In this document: one piece after another, positions 35,761-45,436 of the stretch
Numbering within the stretch: position 1 is the first letter of the stretch
Layout of the letters: the number at the start of each line of letters is the position of its first letter
Assembly (NCBI RefSeq): GCF_900102885.1
Contig: NZ_FNGE01000001.1
Span: 248,001 to 312,000 of the forward strand
Origin: Paracoccus chinensis
Lineage (GTDB): Bacteria > Pseudomonadota > Alphaproteobacteria > Rhodobacterales > Rhodobacteraceae
Reading direction: 5' to 3'
DNA length: 64,000 bases
Translations under genes and position numbers: made by a program
Notes under the pieces: model-generated
The model's database searches: none
Told to the model about the DNA's origin: nothing
Seen by the model: the letters and a program-made list of their open reading frames with translations, nothing else

Positions 35761-36815
35761 GGCACATCCCCCGCCGCGAACCCATAGTGCCGCAGCCAGC
35801 GCAGGTCGCTCTCAAAGAACGCCCGCAAATCAGGAATCCCGTATTTCAGCATCGCGATCCGGTCGATGCCCATGCCGAAGGCGAAGCCCTGCCACTCGGC
35901 GGGGTCGATCCCCCCGGCCTGCAGCACCTTGGGATGGACCATGCCGGAACCCAGGATTTCCAGCCAGCTTTCCCCCTGCCCGATCTTCAACTGGCCGCCG
36001 GACCAGTCGCAGCGGATGTCCACCTCGGCCGAGGGCTCGGTGAAGGGGAAATGCGAGGCGCGGAAGCGCAACTCGACCTCGTCGACCTCGAAGAAGGCGC
36101 GGCAGAATTCTTCCAGCGTCCATTTCAGGTTGGCCATCGAGATGTCGCGGCCGATCGCCAGCCCCTCGACCTGGTGGAACATGGGCGTGTGGGTCTGGTC
36201 CATGTCCATGCGATAGACGCGGCCGGGGCAGATGATCCGCAGGGGCGCGCCCATCGCCTCCATCGCGCGGATCTGGACGGGCGAGGTATGGGTGCGCAGG
36301 ACATGGGGCGGGCGGGTGTCGCCTTCCGCGCGGGCCATGAAGAAGGTGTCGTGCTCCTGCCGCGCGGGGTGTTCGGGCGGGATGTTCAGGGCGTCGAAGT
36401 TGTACCAGTCGGATTCGACCTGCGGCCCCTCGGCCACCGAAAAGCCCATGTCGGCGAAGATCGCGGTGACCTCGTCCATGACCTGGGACACGGGGTGGAT
36501 GGTGCCCTGCGGGCGCGGGCGGCCGGGCAGCGTGACGTCCAGCCATTCGCCCGCGAGCTTTGCCTCCAGCGCCGCGTCTTCCAGCGCCAGCTTGCGGGCG
36601 CGCAGGGCGGCGTCGATCTCGTCCTTGACGCGGTTCAGGGCGGCGCCCGTGGTCTGGCGCTCCTCGGGGGTCATCTTCCCCAGTTCGCGCATCTTCAGCG
36701 CGATCTCGCCCTTCTTGCCAAGGGCCGCCAGGCGGACCTCCTCCAGCGCCGTGACGCCTTCAGCCTCGGCGACGCGGCCAAGCCAGGTGGAACGCAAGCT
36801 GTCGGGATCGGTCAT
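35733..36815 (-). CDS. pheS: Phenylalanine-tRNA ligase alpha subunit
   Basis: The 360-residue catalytic subunit. A coiled-coil N-terminus (about 1-90) precedes the class II core with [32 protein letters not shown] (motif 2 region), [11 protein letters not shown] and the motif 3 [14 protein letters not shown]. The C-terminus ends [12 protein letters not shown], normal for the family, so the AT-rich neighbour did not truncate it. It opens the pheS-unknown-pheT operon. Confidence 0.97.
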   Translation of the reverse strand: MTDPDSLRSTWLGRVAEAEGVTALEEVRLAALGKKGEIALKMRELGKMTPEERQTTGAALNRVKDEIDAALRARKLALEDAALEAKLAGEWLDVTLPGRPRPQGTIHPVSQVMDEVTAIFADMGFSVAEGPQVESDWYNFDALNIPPEHPARQEHDTFFMARAEGDTRPPHVLRTHTSPVQIRAMEAMGAPLRIICPGRVYRMDMDQTHTPMFHQVEGLAIGRDISMANLKWTLEEFCRAFFEVDEVELRFRASHFPFTEPSAEVDIRCDWSGGQLKIGQGESWLEILGSGMVHPKVLQAGGIDPAEWQGFAFGMGIDRIAMLKYGIPDLRAFFESDLRWLRHYGFAAGDVPSVSGGLSR

Positions 36816-36868
36816 CGGGGGCCTCGCGGGAATTGCGGGGCGGGGTTAGCACGGGGGACGCGCGGTTT

Positions 36869-38206
36869 CTAGCGCGGCGTGGCGCGCAGCCAGACGCCGC
36901 CCTCGGGGCGCAGCGTGAGGATCATCCGGGGGTAAGGGTCGCGGCCGGGAACCAGCGCGAAGTCGAAGCGGGCGAGCAGCGTGGCCAGGATGATCGCGGC
37001 CTCCTGCAGGGCGAAGCTGGCGCCGATGCAGATGCGGGGGCCGCCGCCGAAGGGCAGAAAGGCGAAGCGGTCGCGCTGGACACCGGGGGCGAAGCGGTCG
37101 GGGTCGAAGGCGTCGGGGTTGTCCCACAGCAGGCGGTGCCGGTGCAGCGCGTAGATCGGCAGGATGACGGTGTCGCCCGGCTCGATCCGCCGTCCGCAGA
37201 GGGTGTCGGCGCTGCGCGCGGTGCGCGAGAAGAAGGCGGCGGGCGGATAAAGCCGCAGCGATTCCTGCACGACCTGCTGGACGTAGGAAAGGCGCGGCAG
37301 TTCGGCGGCGGTGATGCGCGGGCCTGCCGCCTGCGCCTCGGCCGCGGCGCAGGCCTGCACGGCGGGGTCGAAGGCGCAGAGGTACAGCGCCCAAGACAGG
37401 GTCAGCGCCGTCGTCTCGTGCCCCGCGACGAGAAAGGTCAGCAGGTTGTCCCGCAGTTCCGACGGGTTCATGGAGCGTCCCGTTTCCGGGTCCACGCCCG
37501 CCCGCAGCAGATCCAGCAGGTCGGGCGGCAGGCGGGCACCACGGCGGGCGCGTTCGGCAATGGCGTGATCGGCGAGCGCCCGCGTTTCCCTCAGCACCCG
37601 CCCCGAGAAGATGCGCCCCGGACGCGGCACCCAGCGGGGCAGTCCCAGCACGTCCAGCAGCGACACTTGGGCGACCGAGGCGATGTAGCCGTTGAACGCG
37701 CGGTAGACGACATCGCGGTCGATGCTCTCGCCGCCGGAAAAGGTCACGTCGCTGATGATGTCGAAGGTCGCGGCGACCATCTCGGCATGGGCGTCGAAGG
37801 GCTGGGGGGCTTGGGCGATGCGCGCGGCGGAAGCCTCGGCGGCGGCGGTCATCACCGGGGCCAGCGCCTCGACATGGCGGGCGGCGAAGGCGGGGGCGGC
37901 GGCCAGCCGCTGCCAGCGCCACTGCGCGCCTTCGGCGATGAACATGCTGTTGCCAATGGCGGGTTCCAGCAGCAGCTTGGTGACGACGGACTTGGGATAA
38001 TCCTCGACCCGATCCTTCAGCACGCGACGCAGGGCGCCGGGGTCCATGACCATGTGCCAGCGAAGGCCCGCGCGCCCCGAGATGATCGGCTCACGCAGGG
38101 CGGCCTCGGGGATCAGCTCCAGCACGTTGCGCTGCGCGGCCACCGCCCAGCCGAGGACTCCTCGCGGGCGCGGGGCAAGGGCAACGCGGGGCGGCAGGCG
38201 GTCCAT
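36869..38206 (-). CDS. Cytochrome P450
   Basis: A 445-residue soluble bacterial P450. The oxygen-activating I-helix motif AGHETT, the K-helix ESLRLYPP (ExxR), and the haem-thiolate loop FGGGPRICIG are all present and intact. No reductase or ferredoxin is adjacent, so electron partners are encoded elsewhere. The substrate is unknown. The start MDRLPPRVALAP was chosen; the longer frame would cross the divergent promoter. It is divergent from the alanine/glycine symporter gene. Confidence 0.93.
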   Translation of the reverse strand: MDRLPPRVALAPRPRGVLGWAVAAQRNVLELIPEAALREPIISGRAGLRWHMVMDPGALRRVLKDRVEDYPKSVVTKLLLEPAIGNSMFIAEGAQWRWQRLAAAPAFAARHVEALAPVMTAAAEASAARIAQAPQPFDAHAEMVAATFDIISDVTFSGGESIDRDVVYRAFNGYIASVAQVSLLDVLGLPRWVPRPGRIFSGRVLRETRALADHAIAERARRGARLPPDLLDLLRAGVDPETGRSMNPSELRDNLLTFLVAGHETTALTLSWALYLCAFDPAVQACAAAEAQAAGPRITAAELPRLSYVQQVVQESLRLYPPAAFFSRTARSADTLCGRRIEPGDTVILPIYALHRHRLLWDNPDAFDPDRFAPGVQRDRFAFLPFGGGPRICIGASFALQEAAIILATLLARFDFALVPGRDPYPRMILTLRPEGGVWLRATPR

Positions 38207-38258
38207 GGCTTTTCCAATCCCCGCCCCCCAGCCTAGTTGCAGCGGCGCGCGCAAGCTG

Positions 38259-38272
38259 TCACGCCTGCGTGA
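38259..38272. promoter_or_regulatory. Palindrome between divergent P450 and symporter genes
   Basis: TCACGC and GCGTGA are perfect inverted arms around a two-base centre, within the 91 bases separating the two starts. It is a candidate operator that could serve either gene; the regulator is unknown. Confidence 0.35.
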
Positions 38273-38297
38273 TGGCACCCTTGGGACGGAGAGACCC

Positions 38298-39707
38298 ATG
38301 CTCGACCCCATCATCGACGCAATCAACGGCGTTCTGTGGAATTACGTGCTGATCTACGGGCTGATCGCCGTCGGCATCTATTTCACCCTGCGCCTGCGCT
38401 TCATCCAGTTCGTCCATTTCGGCGAGATGCTGCGCTGCACCTTCGGCCGGACCGAGAAGGACCGGGACGGGATCTCGCCCTTCCAGGCGCTGTCGGTCAG
38501 CCTGGCCAGCCGCGTCGGCACCGGCAACATCGCGGGCGTGGCGGTGGCGATCACGCTGGGCGGCCCCGGCGCGGTCTTCTGGATGTGGATCGTGGCGCTG
38601 GTCGGCATGGCCACGGCCTATGCGGAATCGGCGCTGGCGCAGCTTTACAAGGTTCACGGGCCCCACGGGATGTATCGCGGCGGGCCCGCCTTCTACATCG
38701 CCAACGGGCTGCGGCTGCGCTGGCTCGCCATGCTCTTCGCGGTGGCGCTGCTGATCTCCTTCGGGCTGGTGTTCGAGGCGGTGCAGGCCAATTCCATCGC
38801 CGAGGCCTGGGAAACCTTCGGCGTGCCGCGCTGGGTCACCGGCGTGTCGCTGGCCTTCTTCACCGCAATCATCATCTTCGGCGGCATTCCCCAGATCGCG
38901 AAGGTGGCCGAACTGATCGTGCCCTTCATGGCCGGGGCCTATCTGCTGGCCGCCGCCTGGATCTTCGCCACGAACATCGCCGAGGTGCCGGGCGTCCTGG
39001 CGCATATCTTCCGCCAGGCGCTGGGGCTGGAGCCTGCCGTGGGCGGCGTCGCGGGCGGCATGGCGGCGGCCATGCTGAACGGGGTCAAGCGAGGGCTCTT
39101 TTCCAACGAGGCGGGGATGGGTTCGGCTCCGAACATCGCGGCGGTGGCGACGCCCGACCCGCATCACCCGGCGGCGCAGGGCTTCGTGCAGTCGCTGGGC
39201 GTCTTCATCGACACCATCCTCGTCTGCACGGCGACGGCGGTGATGATCCTGCTGTCGGGCGCGGTGCCCTCGGCCGAACTGACCGGAGTCGCGCTGACGC
39301 AGGCCGCGCTGGGCGAGCATTTCGGACAGACGGGCATCTATTTCGTTGGGCTGGCGATCCTGTTCTTCGCCTTCACCTCGATCATCGGCAACTATGCCTA
39401 TGCCGAGAACGCGCTGGTCTACCTGGGCTTCGGCGACCAAGGCATCTTCGTGCTGCGACTGGCCGTGCTGGGCATGGTGATCTGGGGCGCGCAGCAGGCG
39501 GTCACCACGGTCTTCAACTTTGCGGATGCCTCGATGGGGCTGATGGCGACGATCAACCTGATCGCCATTGTGGCGCTGTCGGGGATCGTGGCGCAGCTGA
39601 CGCGCGACTATGTCACCCAGCGCCGCATGGGCCGCCGGCCCGAGTTCCACCTGTCCGCCCATCCCCAGCTGGCGGATCGCGGCGTGGACAACGACATCTG
39701 GCGCTGA
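38298..39707 (+). CDS. Alanine/glycine:cation symporter (AGCS family)
   Basis: A 469-residue sodium- or proton-coupled amino-acid importer with about ten or more membrane segments. Family landmarks: RVGTGNIAGVAVAITLGGPGAVFWMW, YRGGPAFYI, and GVKRGLFSNEAGMGSAPNIAA. The start MLDPIIDAINGVLW follows a GGACGGAGAG site. It ends just before the terminator of the convergent rpmI-rplT operon. Confidence 0.94.
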   Translation: MLDPIIDAINGVLWNYVLIYGLIAVGIYFTLRLRFIQFVHFGEMLRCTFGRTEKDRDGISPFQALSVSLASRVGTGNIAGVAVAITLGGPGAVFWMWIVALVGMATAYAESALAQLYKVHGPHGMYRGGPAFYIANGLRLRWLAMLFAVALLISFGLVFEAVQANSIAEAWETFGVPRWVTGVSLAFFTAIIIFGGIPQIAKVAELIVPFMAGAYLLAAAWIFATNIAEVPGVLAHIFRQALGLEPAVGGVAGGMAAAMLNGVKRGLFSNEAGMGSAPNIAAVATPDPHHPAAQGFVQSLGVFIDTILVCTATAVMILLSGAVPSAELTGVALTQAALGEHFGQTGIYFVGLAILFFAFTSIIGNYAYAENALVYLGFGDQGIFVLRLAVLGMVIWGAQQAVTTVFNFADASMGLMATINLIAIVALSGIVAQLTRDYVTQRRMGRRPEFHLSAHPQLADRGVDNDIWR

Positions 39708-39712
39708 GGCCT

Positions 39713-39745
39713 AAAACGAAAGAACCCGCGCCGAGGCGCGGGTTC
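39713..39745 (-). terminator. Intrinsic terminator of the rpmI-rplT operon
   Basis: A near-perfect stem (GAACCCGCG / CGCGGGTTC, bases 39722-39745) is followed on the minus strand by the T-rich tail TTTCGTTTT. It lies 24 bases after the rplT stop. The plus strand lacks a T-run. Confidence 0.78.
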
Positions 39746-39769
39746 CTGCATTCCATCCTGTCCGATGGA

Positions 39770-40153
39770 TCAGGCGGCGACGGTGGCCGGGGTGCCGGCG
39801 GCGGCCTTCGCCTGGGCCACGATGGCGTTGAAGGCCTCGGGCTCGTGCACGGCCAGGTCGGCCAAGACCTTGCGGTCCACCTCGATCCCCGCCTTCGACA
39901 GGGCGGCGATGAAGCGCGAATAGGTCATCTCGGCATCCACCGCGCGGACGGCGGCGTTGATGCGGGCGATCCACAGCGCGCGGAAGTTCCGCTTGCGGAC
40001 CTTGCGGTCGCGGGTCGCGTACTGCAGCGCCTTGTCCACGGCCTGGGTGGCGGTGCGGAAGTTGCGCGAACGGTTGCCGTAATAGCCCTTGGCGGCGTCA
40101 AGGACCTTCTTGTGGCGGGCGTGGGTGACCTTGCCGGATTTAACGCGGGACAT
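39770..40153 (-). CDS. rplT: 50S ribosomal protein L20
   Basis: A 127-residue L20 with the basic N-terminus [26 protein letters not shown] and [18 protein letters not shown]. It is an early assembly protein that in many bacteria also represses its own operon. The last ~10 residues ([11 protein letters not shown]) are a family-variable tail. It follows rpmI after 14 bases; infC, which often heads this operon, is not in the window. Confidence 0.97.
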   Translation of the reverse strand: MSRVKSGKVTHARHKKVLDAAKGYYGNRSRNFRTATQAVDKALQYATRDRKVRKRNFRALWIARINAAVRAVDAEMTYSRFIAALSKAGIEVDRKVLADLAVHEPEAFNAIVAQAKAAAGTPATVAA

Positions 40154-40167
40154 GGTTCAGATCCTTC

Positions 40168-40368
40168 TCAGCGGTCGTAGGGCATGTATTTCTTGACGAT
40201 CTTCGCGTCCTGGTCGGACAGGATCATGGTCCCCGTCACGTCCCGGATGAATTTCGTCGAGCGCTTGATCATGCCGTGGCGCTTGCCCGCCGGGCCTGCC
40301 TTGACCTTGCCGCTTGCCGTCATCGAGAACCGCTTCTTTGCCGCGGCCTTGGTCTTCATCTTCGGCAT
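40168..40368 (-). CDS. rpmI: 50S ribosomal protein L35
   Basis: A 66-residue L35: [37 protein letters not shown] and the end [11 protein letters not shown] are diagnostic. An AAGGAGAAGAAA ribosome binding site directly precedes the ATG. It is first in the rpmI-rplT operon and has its own candidate promoter about 80 bases upstream. Confidence 0.97.
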   Translation of the reverse strand: MPKMKTKAAAKKRFSMTASGKVKAGPAGKRHGMIKRSTKFIRDVTGTMILSDQDAKIVKKYMPYDR

Positions 40369-40445
40369 TTTCTTCTCCTTGTCAGAGTGAACGCGCGACT
40401 CGGCAATGCCAACCGGCCGGCCGCGCGGGACGTGTGGAAGCGCGC

Positions 40446-40474
40446 CTGATACCGGCGCGCGGGCGGGATGGCAA
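40446..40474 (-). promoter_or_regulatory. Candidate promoter of rpmI-rplT
   Basis: On the minus strand TTGCCA and TATCAG are separated by exactly 17 bases, about 80 bases before the rpmI start. This would leave a leader of about 70 bases. Sequence match only. Confidence 0.45.
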
Positions 40475-40488
40475 GCGGAAGTTGCGGC

Positions 40489-40713
40489 CTACAGCCGGAC
40501 CTGACCCGCTATAAGGCGCTGCCAGGCCTCGCCCAGGTCCTGCACCCGGAAAGGCGTCGGGTCCATCCAGGCGCCCAGGAACAGCGCCGCCACGCCGAGA
40601 ACAAAGGCGATGGCCGCGCCGCGCGGCGGCTCGATCCGGGCCAGCGAGACGATCGCCAGGATGACCGACACCGCCATCAGCGCGGTGCCCAGCAGGATAA
40701 GGACGTCGGACAT
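40489..40713 (-). CDS. Small two-helix membrane protein, unknown function
   Basis: A 74-residue protein with two hydrophobic segments: residues 2-24 (DVLILLGTALMAVSVILAIV) and about 32-49 (GAAIAFVLGVAALFLGAW). The rest, DPTPFRVQDLGEAWQRL, is amphipathic. It begins 34 bases after the pyk stop on the same strand, so it is probably cotranscribed with pyk. I do not recognise the family. Confidence 0.7.
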   Translation of the reverse strand: MSDVLILLGTALMAVSVILAIVSLARIEPPRGAAIAFVLGVAALFLGAWMDPTPFRVQDLGEAWQRLIAGQVRL

Positions 40714-40747
40714 GGGATCGAACTCGTGCAGAAGGCGGACCGCCCCG

Positions 40748-42196
40748 TCACTCGGGGTCGGTGCTGGATAGCAACAGCTCGTCGCAGGATGCAACGCGAA
40801 GAATGTTCGTGGACCCCGCGGTGTTGAAGGGCACGCCCGCGATCACGATGACCTTCTGGGTGCGATCCGCGAAGTCGAACTCCTGCGCGGCGTTCACGGC
40901 GTTCAGCACCGCCTGCTTGAAGCGCTCCAGCGCGGGCGTGCCCACGCAATGCGCTCCCCAGACCAGCGCCATGCGCCGCAGCACGGCAGGCTCGGAGCTC
41001 ATGGCGATGATCGGCACCTTGGGGCGTTCGCGGGCGACCAGCCGCACGGTGGTCGAGGACTGGGTATAGGCGCAGATGGCGGCGATGTCGGTCGTTTCGG
41101 CGATCTCGCGCGCGGCCACGGCCATGGAATCGGCCACGCTGGTGCGGTTGTCCGTCCCGCGCGAGCCGTCGATGATGATCCGGTAGGTCGGGTCGCTCTC
41201 GACCGAGCGGGCGACGTTGTCCATCGTCGCGACCGCCTCGACCGGATAGCGCCCCGCCGCCGATTCGGCCGACAGCATGACGGCATCGGCCCCCTCGTAG
41301 ATGGCGGTGGCGACGTCGCTGACCTCGGCCCGGGTGGGCATGGGGCTTTCGATCATGGATTCCAGCATCTGGGTCGCCACGATGACGGGCTTGGCCGCCT
41401 GACGGCAGGCCCGGACCAGCCGCTTCTGGATCGGCGGCACCGAATGGACCGGCAGTTCCACGCCGAGGTCGCCCCGTGCGACCATGATCCCGTCCGAGAC
41501 CTTCAGGATGTCGGCAAAGCATTCGACCGCCGCGGGCTTCTCGATCTTGGACAGGATCGCCACGCGACCGCGGGACAGCTCGCGCGCCTCGGTCACGTCC
41601 TCGGGTCGCTGGACGAAGGACAGCGCCAGCCAGTCCACGCCCAGCCCGCAGGCGAATTCCAGATCCGCGCGGTCCTTGTCCGACAAGGCCTTCAGCGGCA
41701 GCACCGCGTCGGGGACGTTGACGCCCTTGCGGTTGGAAATCATGTCCCCCGCCGTCACGACGCATTCCGCGAAGTCCGGCCCGCAGCTTTCCACGCGCAG
41801 CCGGATCTTGCCGTCGTTCACGAGCAGACGAGAGCCGACCTTGAGCGCGGCGAAGATCTCGGGATGCGGCAGTTGCACCCGCCGCCCGTCGCCCGGCGCG
41901 GGGTCGAGGTCGAAGCGGAAGCGGTCGCCTTCCTTCAGCTCATGCGGGCCGTTGGCGAAGGTGCCCACCCGCAGCTTGGGTCCCTGCAGGTCGGCCAGCA
42001 CGGCGATGGGACGGCCGAGTTCCGCCTCGACCGCGCGGATCGCGTCATAGCGAGCCTTCTGCTCGGCATGGTCGCCATGGCTCATGTTCAGGCGGAAGAC
42101 GTCTGCGCCCGCCTGGAACAGCGCGCGGATCGTGGCCAGGTCACTGGACGACGGCCCCAGAGTCGCCACGATCTTCACGTTGCGGTGTCGTCTCAT
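40748..42196 (-). CDS. pyk: Pyruvate kinase
   Basis: Final step of glycolysis, phosphoenolpyruvate plus ADP to pyruvate plus ATP. The 482-residue protein shows KIVATLGPSS, RLNMSHGDH, the active-site IMVARGDLGVELP, VIVATQMLESMI with PTRAEVSDVATAI, and a C-terminal regulatory domain ending LLLSSTDPE. The ATG beginning MRRHRNVK follows GGGAGGG with an 8-base spacer; a second ATG seven codons upstream lacks a site. The gene is divergent from the N-formylglutamate amidohydrolase. Confidence 0.96.
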   Translation of the reverse strand: MRRHRNVKIVATLGPSSSDLATIRALFQAGADVFRLNMSHGDHAEQKARYDAIRAVEAELGRPIAVLADLQGPKLRVGTFANGPHELKEGDRFRFDLDPAPGDGRRVQLPHPEIFAALKVGSRLLVNDGKIRLRVESCGPDFAECVVTAGDMISNRKGVNVPDAVLPLKALSDKDRADLEFACGLGVDWLALSFVQRPEDVTEARELSRGRVAILSKIEKPAAVECFADILKVSDGIMVARGDLGVELPVHSVPPIQKRLVRACRQAAKPVIVATQMLESMIESPMPTRAEVSDVATAIYEGADAVMLSAESAAGRYPVEAVATMDNVARSVESDPTYRIIIDGSRGTDNRTSVADSMAVAAREIAETTDIAAICAYTQSSTTVRLVARERPKVPIIAMSSEPAVLRRMALVWGAHCVGTPALERFKQAVLNAVNAAQEFDFADRTQKVIVIAGVPFNTAGSTNILRVASCDELLLSSTDPE

Positions 42197-42296
42197 CTGC
42201 CGGTCCCTCCCGATCATGTTTGCGCTATCGTCTACCTGTCGGCGGCCGCACGGGCAACTGGCGCGGCCATGTCGCGGGACGTATACCGCCCCCATC

Positions 42297-43061
42297 ATGA
42301 ACGCGCATGACAGCAATCCGATCGACGCCCCGCCCTTCACCATCGAGGGAGAAGACCGCCCCTCGCGCTGGCTCGTCACCTGCGACCACGCCACGAACCG
42401 CGTGCCGCCCTGGGTCAACGGCGCCGATCTGGGCATCGCGGCGCAGGACATGGCGCGCCACATCGCTTGGGACGTCGGTGCGGCTGGGCTGGCATCCGCG
42501 CTGGCCCGCAGGCTGAACGCGCCCATGATCCGGTCGGACTTCTCGCGCCTCGTGATCGACCCGAACCGGGGCGAGGACGACCCGACGCTGCTGATGCGGC
42601 TTTACGACGGCACGGTGATCCCGGCGAACCGCCGCGCGGACGCGGCCGAGCGGGAACGCCGGCTCGACCGGCTCTACCGCCCCTATCACCGCGAACTCGC
42701 ACGATTGGCCGCGGCCCACCCGGCGCGTGCGATCTGCGCGGTCCACAGCTTTACCCCGCAGCTCAAGGGCCGCCCGCCGCGTCCTTGGCTGGTGGGCATC
42801 CTCTACTCGCACCGCGACGAGCGATTGGGTCCTGCGATGGTCCGCGCCTGCCGCGCGCAAGGGTGGATCACCGGCGACAACGAACCCTACAGCGGCCATC
42901 TGGAGGGCGATTCCATCGACACCCACGCGCTGTCACATGGCCGGCCCAACGTGCTGGTCGAGGTCCGGAACGACCTGATCCGCGATGCCGAGGGGCAGGA
43001 ACAATGGGCGGGGCGACTCGCCGCGGTGCTCGAGTCGGTGCTGGCGGAAAGCGGGGCGTAG
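42297..43061 (+). CDS. N-formylglutamate amidohydrolase family protein
   Basis: A 254-residue hydrolase. Family features are VTCDHATNRVPPW at the N-terminus, DVGAAGLASALARRLNAP, SDFSRLVIDPNR, and AVHSFTPQLKG with ILYSHRDER. The classical enzyme (HutG) ends histidine degradation by the formimino route, but no other hut gene is present, so the true substrate is uncertain. A GTATAC sequence 15 bases before the ATG could be a -10 element of a nearly leaderless mRNA. Confidence 0.88.
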   Translation: MNAHDSNPIDAPPFTIEGEDRPSRWLVTCDHATNRVPPWVNGADLGIAAQDMARHIAWDVGAAGLASALARRLNAPMIRSDFSRLVIDPNRGEDDPTLLMRLYDGTVIPANRRADAAERERRLDRLYRPYHRELARLAAAHPARAICAVHSFTPQLKGRPPRPWLVGILYSHRDERLGPAMVRACRAQGWITGDNEPYSGHLEGDSIDTHALSHGRPNVLVEVRNDLIRDAEGQEQWAGRLAAVLESVLAESGA

Positions 43062-43160
43062 CGCGGGCTGCCTCGGACCGGGGCTCATGCGGAATAGTTG
43101 TGCGAAGATCTTCGCAGTTGGCTTCCTTCGATCCCGGATGGCCCGATCTGGAGGCTGCCC

Positions 43161-45356
43161 TTATAGGAAGCTCTGCGGATCGATGTCCACCGCCAGCCGC
43201 AGGTTTGTCGGTGCCTTGGGCGCCAGTGCCAGCCAGGCGGCGATGGCCGATTGCAGCGGCGCCTGGCGGGGCGCGCGGACCAGCATCCGCACCCGATAGC
43301 GCGCCCGGACCCGCGCGATGGGGGCGGGGGCGGGTCCGAACAACTCGGCCCCGATCTCGGACAGCGGCGCGGCGCGGCGGGCGAGTTCCTGCGCATAGGC
43401 CTCGACCACCGGCTGGTCGGGGTGGGACAGGATGATGCCGGCTAGTCGGGCAAAGGGCGGCATCCGGGCGGCGTGGCGGGATTCGGCCTCGGCGTTCCAG
43501 AAGGCCTCGTCGTCGCCCGACAGGATCGCGCGGATCACCGGATGCTCGGGCTGGTGGGTCTGCAGCAGCGCCACGCCCGGCCGGTCGCCCGCCTGCCGGC
43601 CCGCGCGGCCCGCGACCTGCCGCATCAGCTGGAAGGACCGTTCCGCCGCCCGCAGGTCCGCTCCCTGCAGCCCGAGGTCCGCGTCGATCACCCCCACCAG
43701 CGTCAACAGGGGGAAGTTGTGCCCCTTGGCGACGATCTGGGTGCCGATGATGATGTCGGCCTCGCCTGCCGCGATGTTCGCGATCGTCTCCTTCAGCGCG
43801 CGGGCCGAGGTGTAGAGGTCCGAGGACAGCACCACCGCGCGTTTTTCCGGGAAACGCTCTGCCACCTCCTCGGCCAGCCGCTCGACGCCGGGGCCTATGG
43901 CGGCCAGCTTGCCCTCGACCTCGCAGGCCGGACAGGCGACGGGGATGGGCTTGGTCGCGCCGCACTGGTGGCAGATCAGCCGCCGCTGGAAGCGGTGCTC
44001 GACCATCCGCGCGTCGCAGTCGTCACAGCCGATCTGGTGGCCGCAGGCGCGGCAGGTCGTCACCGGCGCATAGCCCCGGCGGTTGAGGAACAAGAGCGAC
44101 TGCTCCCCCCGCTCCAGCCGCTCCTCGACCGCCCGGCCGAGGGTGGGCGAGATCCAGCGCCCCGAGGGCAGGTCCTCCTTGCGCAGGTCGATGGCGGCCA
44201 TTTCGGGCAGTTCCGCCTCGCCATAGCGGGCGCGCAGGTCCACGCGGCGATACTTGCCCGTGGCCGCGTTCACCCAGGTCTCGACTGACGGCGTGGCCGA
44301 GGCCAGCACCACCTGCGCCCCCTCGATGCTGGCGCGCAAGACGGCCATGTCGCGGGCGCTGTAATGGACCGTCTCGTCCTGCTTGTAGGAACTGTCGTGT
44401 TCCTCATCGACGACGATCAGGCCGAGGTCGCGGAAGGGCAGGAACAGGGCCGAGCGGGCCCCGACGACCAGCCCGACCTCTCCCCTGCCCGCCATGTGCC
44501 ACAGGCGCCGGCGTTCGGTACGGGTGATGCCCGAGTGCCACTCGCCCGGGCGGGCGCCGAAACGGGCCTCGACCCGGTCGAGAAACTCGGCCGACAGCGC
44601 GATCTCGGGCAGCAGGACCAGCGCCTGCCGGCCCATGCGCAGGGTCTCGGCCACGGCTTCCAGATAGACCTCGGTCTTGCCCGAGCCGGTGACACCCCGC
44701 AGCAGCGTCGTCGCATAGCCACCGCCGCGCAGGCCCGTCCGCAGCGTCTCGGCCGCCTCTGCCTGGTCCGGGGCCAGAGGCTTGCCCGGCAGCGAGGGGT
44801 CCAGCCGGGGATAGGGCGTGTCCTTCGGGGCCTCGGTCTCGACCAGCGTGCCGGTGCCGACCAGCCCCTTGACCACCGACGTGCCAACACCCGCTAGCTG
44901 CGCCAGTTCCGAGGGCGCGAAGCCTGCGCCGCCATGTTCGTCGATCACCCGCAGGACGGCGGCCCGCGCATTCGTCATCCGCTCGGGCGCAGGCCCCACG
45001 CGATGGACAACGCGGCGGGCGGCGGGCGGCTGGTCCAAGTCCGGCGCGCGCAGCGTCATCCGCAGCATCACCGGCAGGGGCGTCAGGGTATAGTCGGCGG
45101 CGCGCTGGATGAACTCCAGCATCCCTTCCCCGAAGGGTGCCGCGTCCACCAGCCGGGCCACGGGCCGCAGCTTGGCCGCGTCGAAGTCACCCGTCCCCTT
45201 GCCCCAGACCACGCCCAGCACCCGGCGAGGCCCCAGCGGCACGACGACCAGTTGCCCCAGCAAGACGCCCCCCTCGGGCGAGAGGTAGTCGAGCAGCCCC
45301 ACCGGCTCGGTCGTCAGCACCCCGATGCGGGCGCCCTGGGGGAAATGCGTGGTCAT
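43161..45356 (-). CDS. priA: Primosomal protein N' (replication restart helicase)
   Basis: A 731-residue helicase that reloads the replisome at stalled forks. It has the N-terminal 3'-DNA-binding region, Walker A GVTGSGKTEVYLE, VDEEHDSSYKQDE (DEEH box), ASATPSVETW, paired zinc cysteines (CRACGHQIGCDDC, then CHQCG and CPACE) and QIVAKGHNFPLLTLVGV. All motifs are intact. It stands alone on the minus strand, 80 bases after the ruv operon end. Confidence 0.96.
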   Translation of the reverse strand: MTTHFPQGARIGVLTTEPVGLLDYLSPEGGVLLGQLVVVPLGPRRVLGVVWGKGTGDFDAAKLRPVARLVDAAPFGEGMLEFIQRAADYTLTPLPVMLRMTLRAPDLDQPPAARRVVHRVGPAPERMTNARAAVLRVIDEHGGAGFAPSELAQLAGVGTSVVKGLVGTGTLVETEAPKDTPYPRLDPSLPGKPLAPDQAEAAETLRTGLRGGGYATTLLRGVTGSGKTEVYLEAVAETLRMGRQALVLLPEIALSAEFLDRVEARFGARPGEWHSGITRTERRRLWHMAGRGEVGLVVGARSALFLPFRDLGLIVVDEEHDSSYKQDETVHYSARDMAVLRASIEGAQVVLASATPSVETWVNAATGKYRRVDLRARYGEAELPEMAAIDLRKEDLPSGRWISPTLGRAVEERLERGEQSLLFLNRRGYAPVTTCRACGHQIGCDDCDARMVEHRFQRRLICHQCGATKPIPVACPACEVEGKLAAIGPGVERLAEEVAERFPEKRAVVLSSDLYTSARALKETIANIAAGEADIIIGTQIVAKGHNFPLLTLVGVIDADLGLQGADLRAAERSFQLMRQVAGRAGRQAGDRPGVALLQTHQPEHPVIRAILSGDDEAFWNAEAESRHAARMPPFARLAGIILSHPDQPVVEAYAQELARRAAPLSEIGAELFGPAPAPIARVRARYRVRMLVRAPRQAPLQSAIAAWLALAPKAPTNLRLAVDIDPQSFL

Positions 45357-45436
45357 GGATTCCTGCGGATGGCGGGCGGGACGTCCCCCTACCTAATCAT
45401 GTCGCCGCGTCCTGTCAGGGGCGAGGCCCCGGGGCA

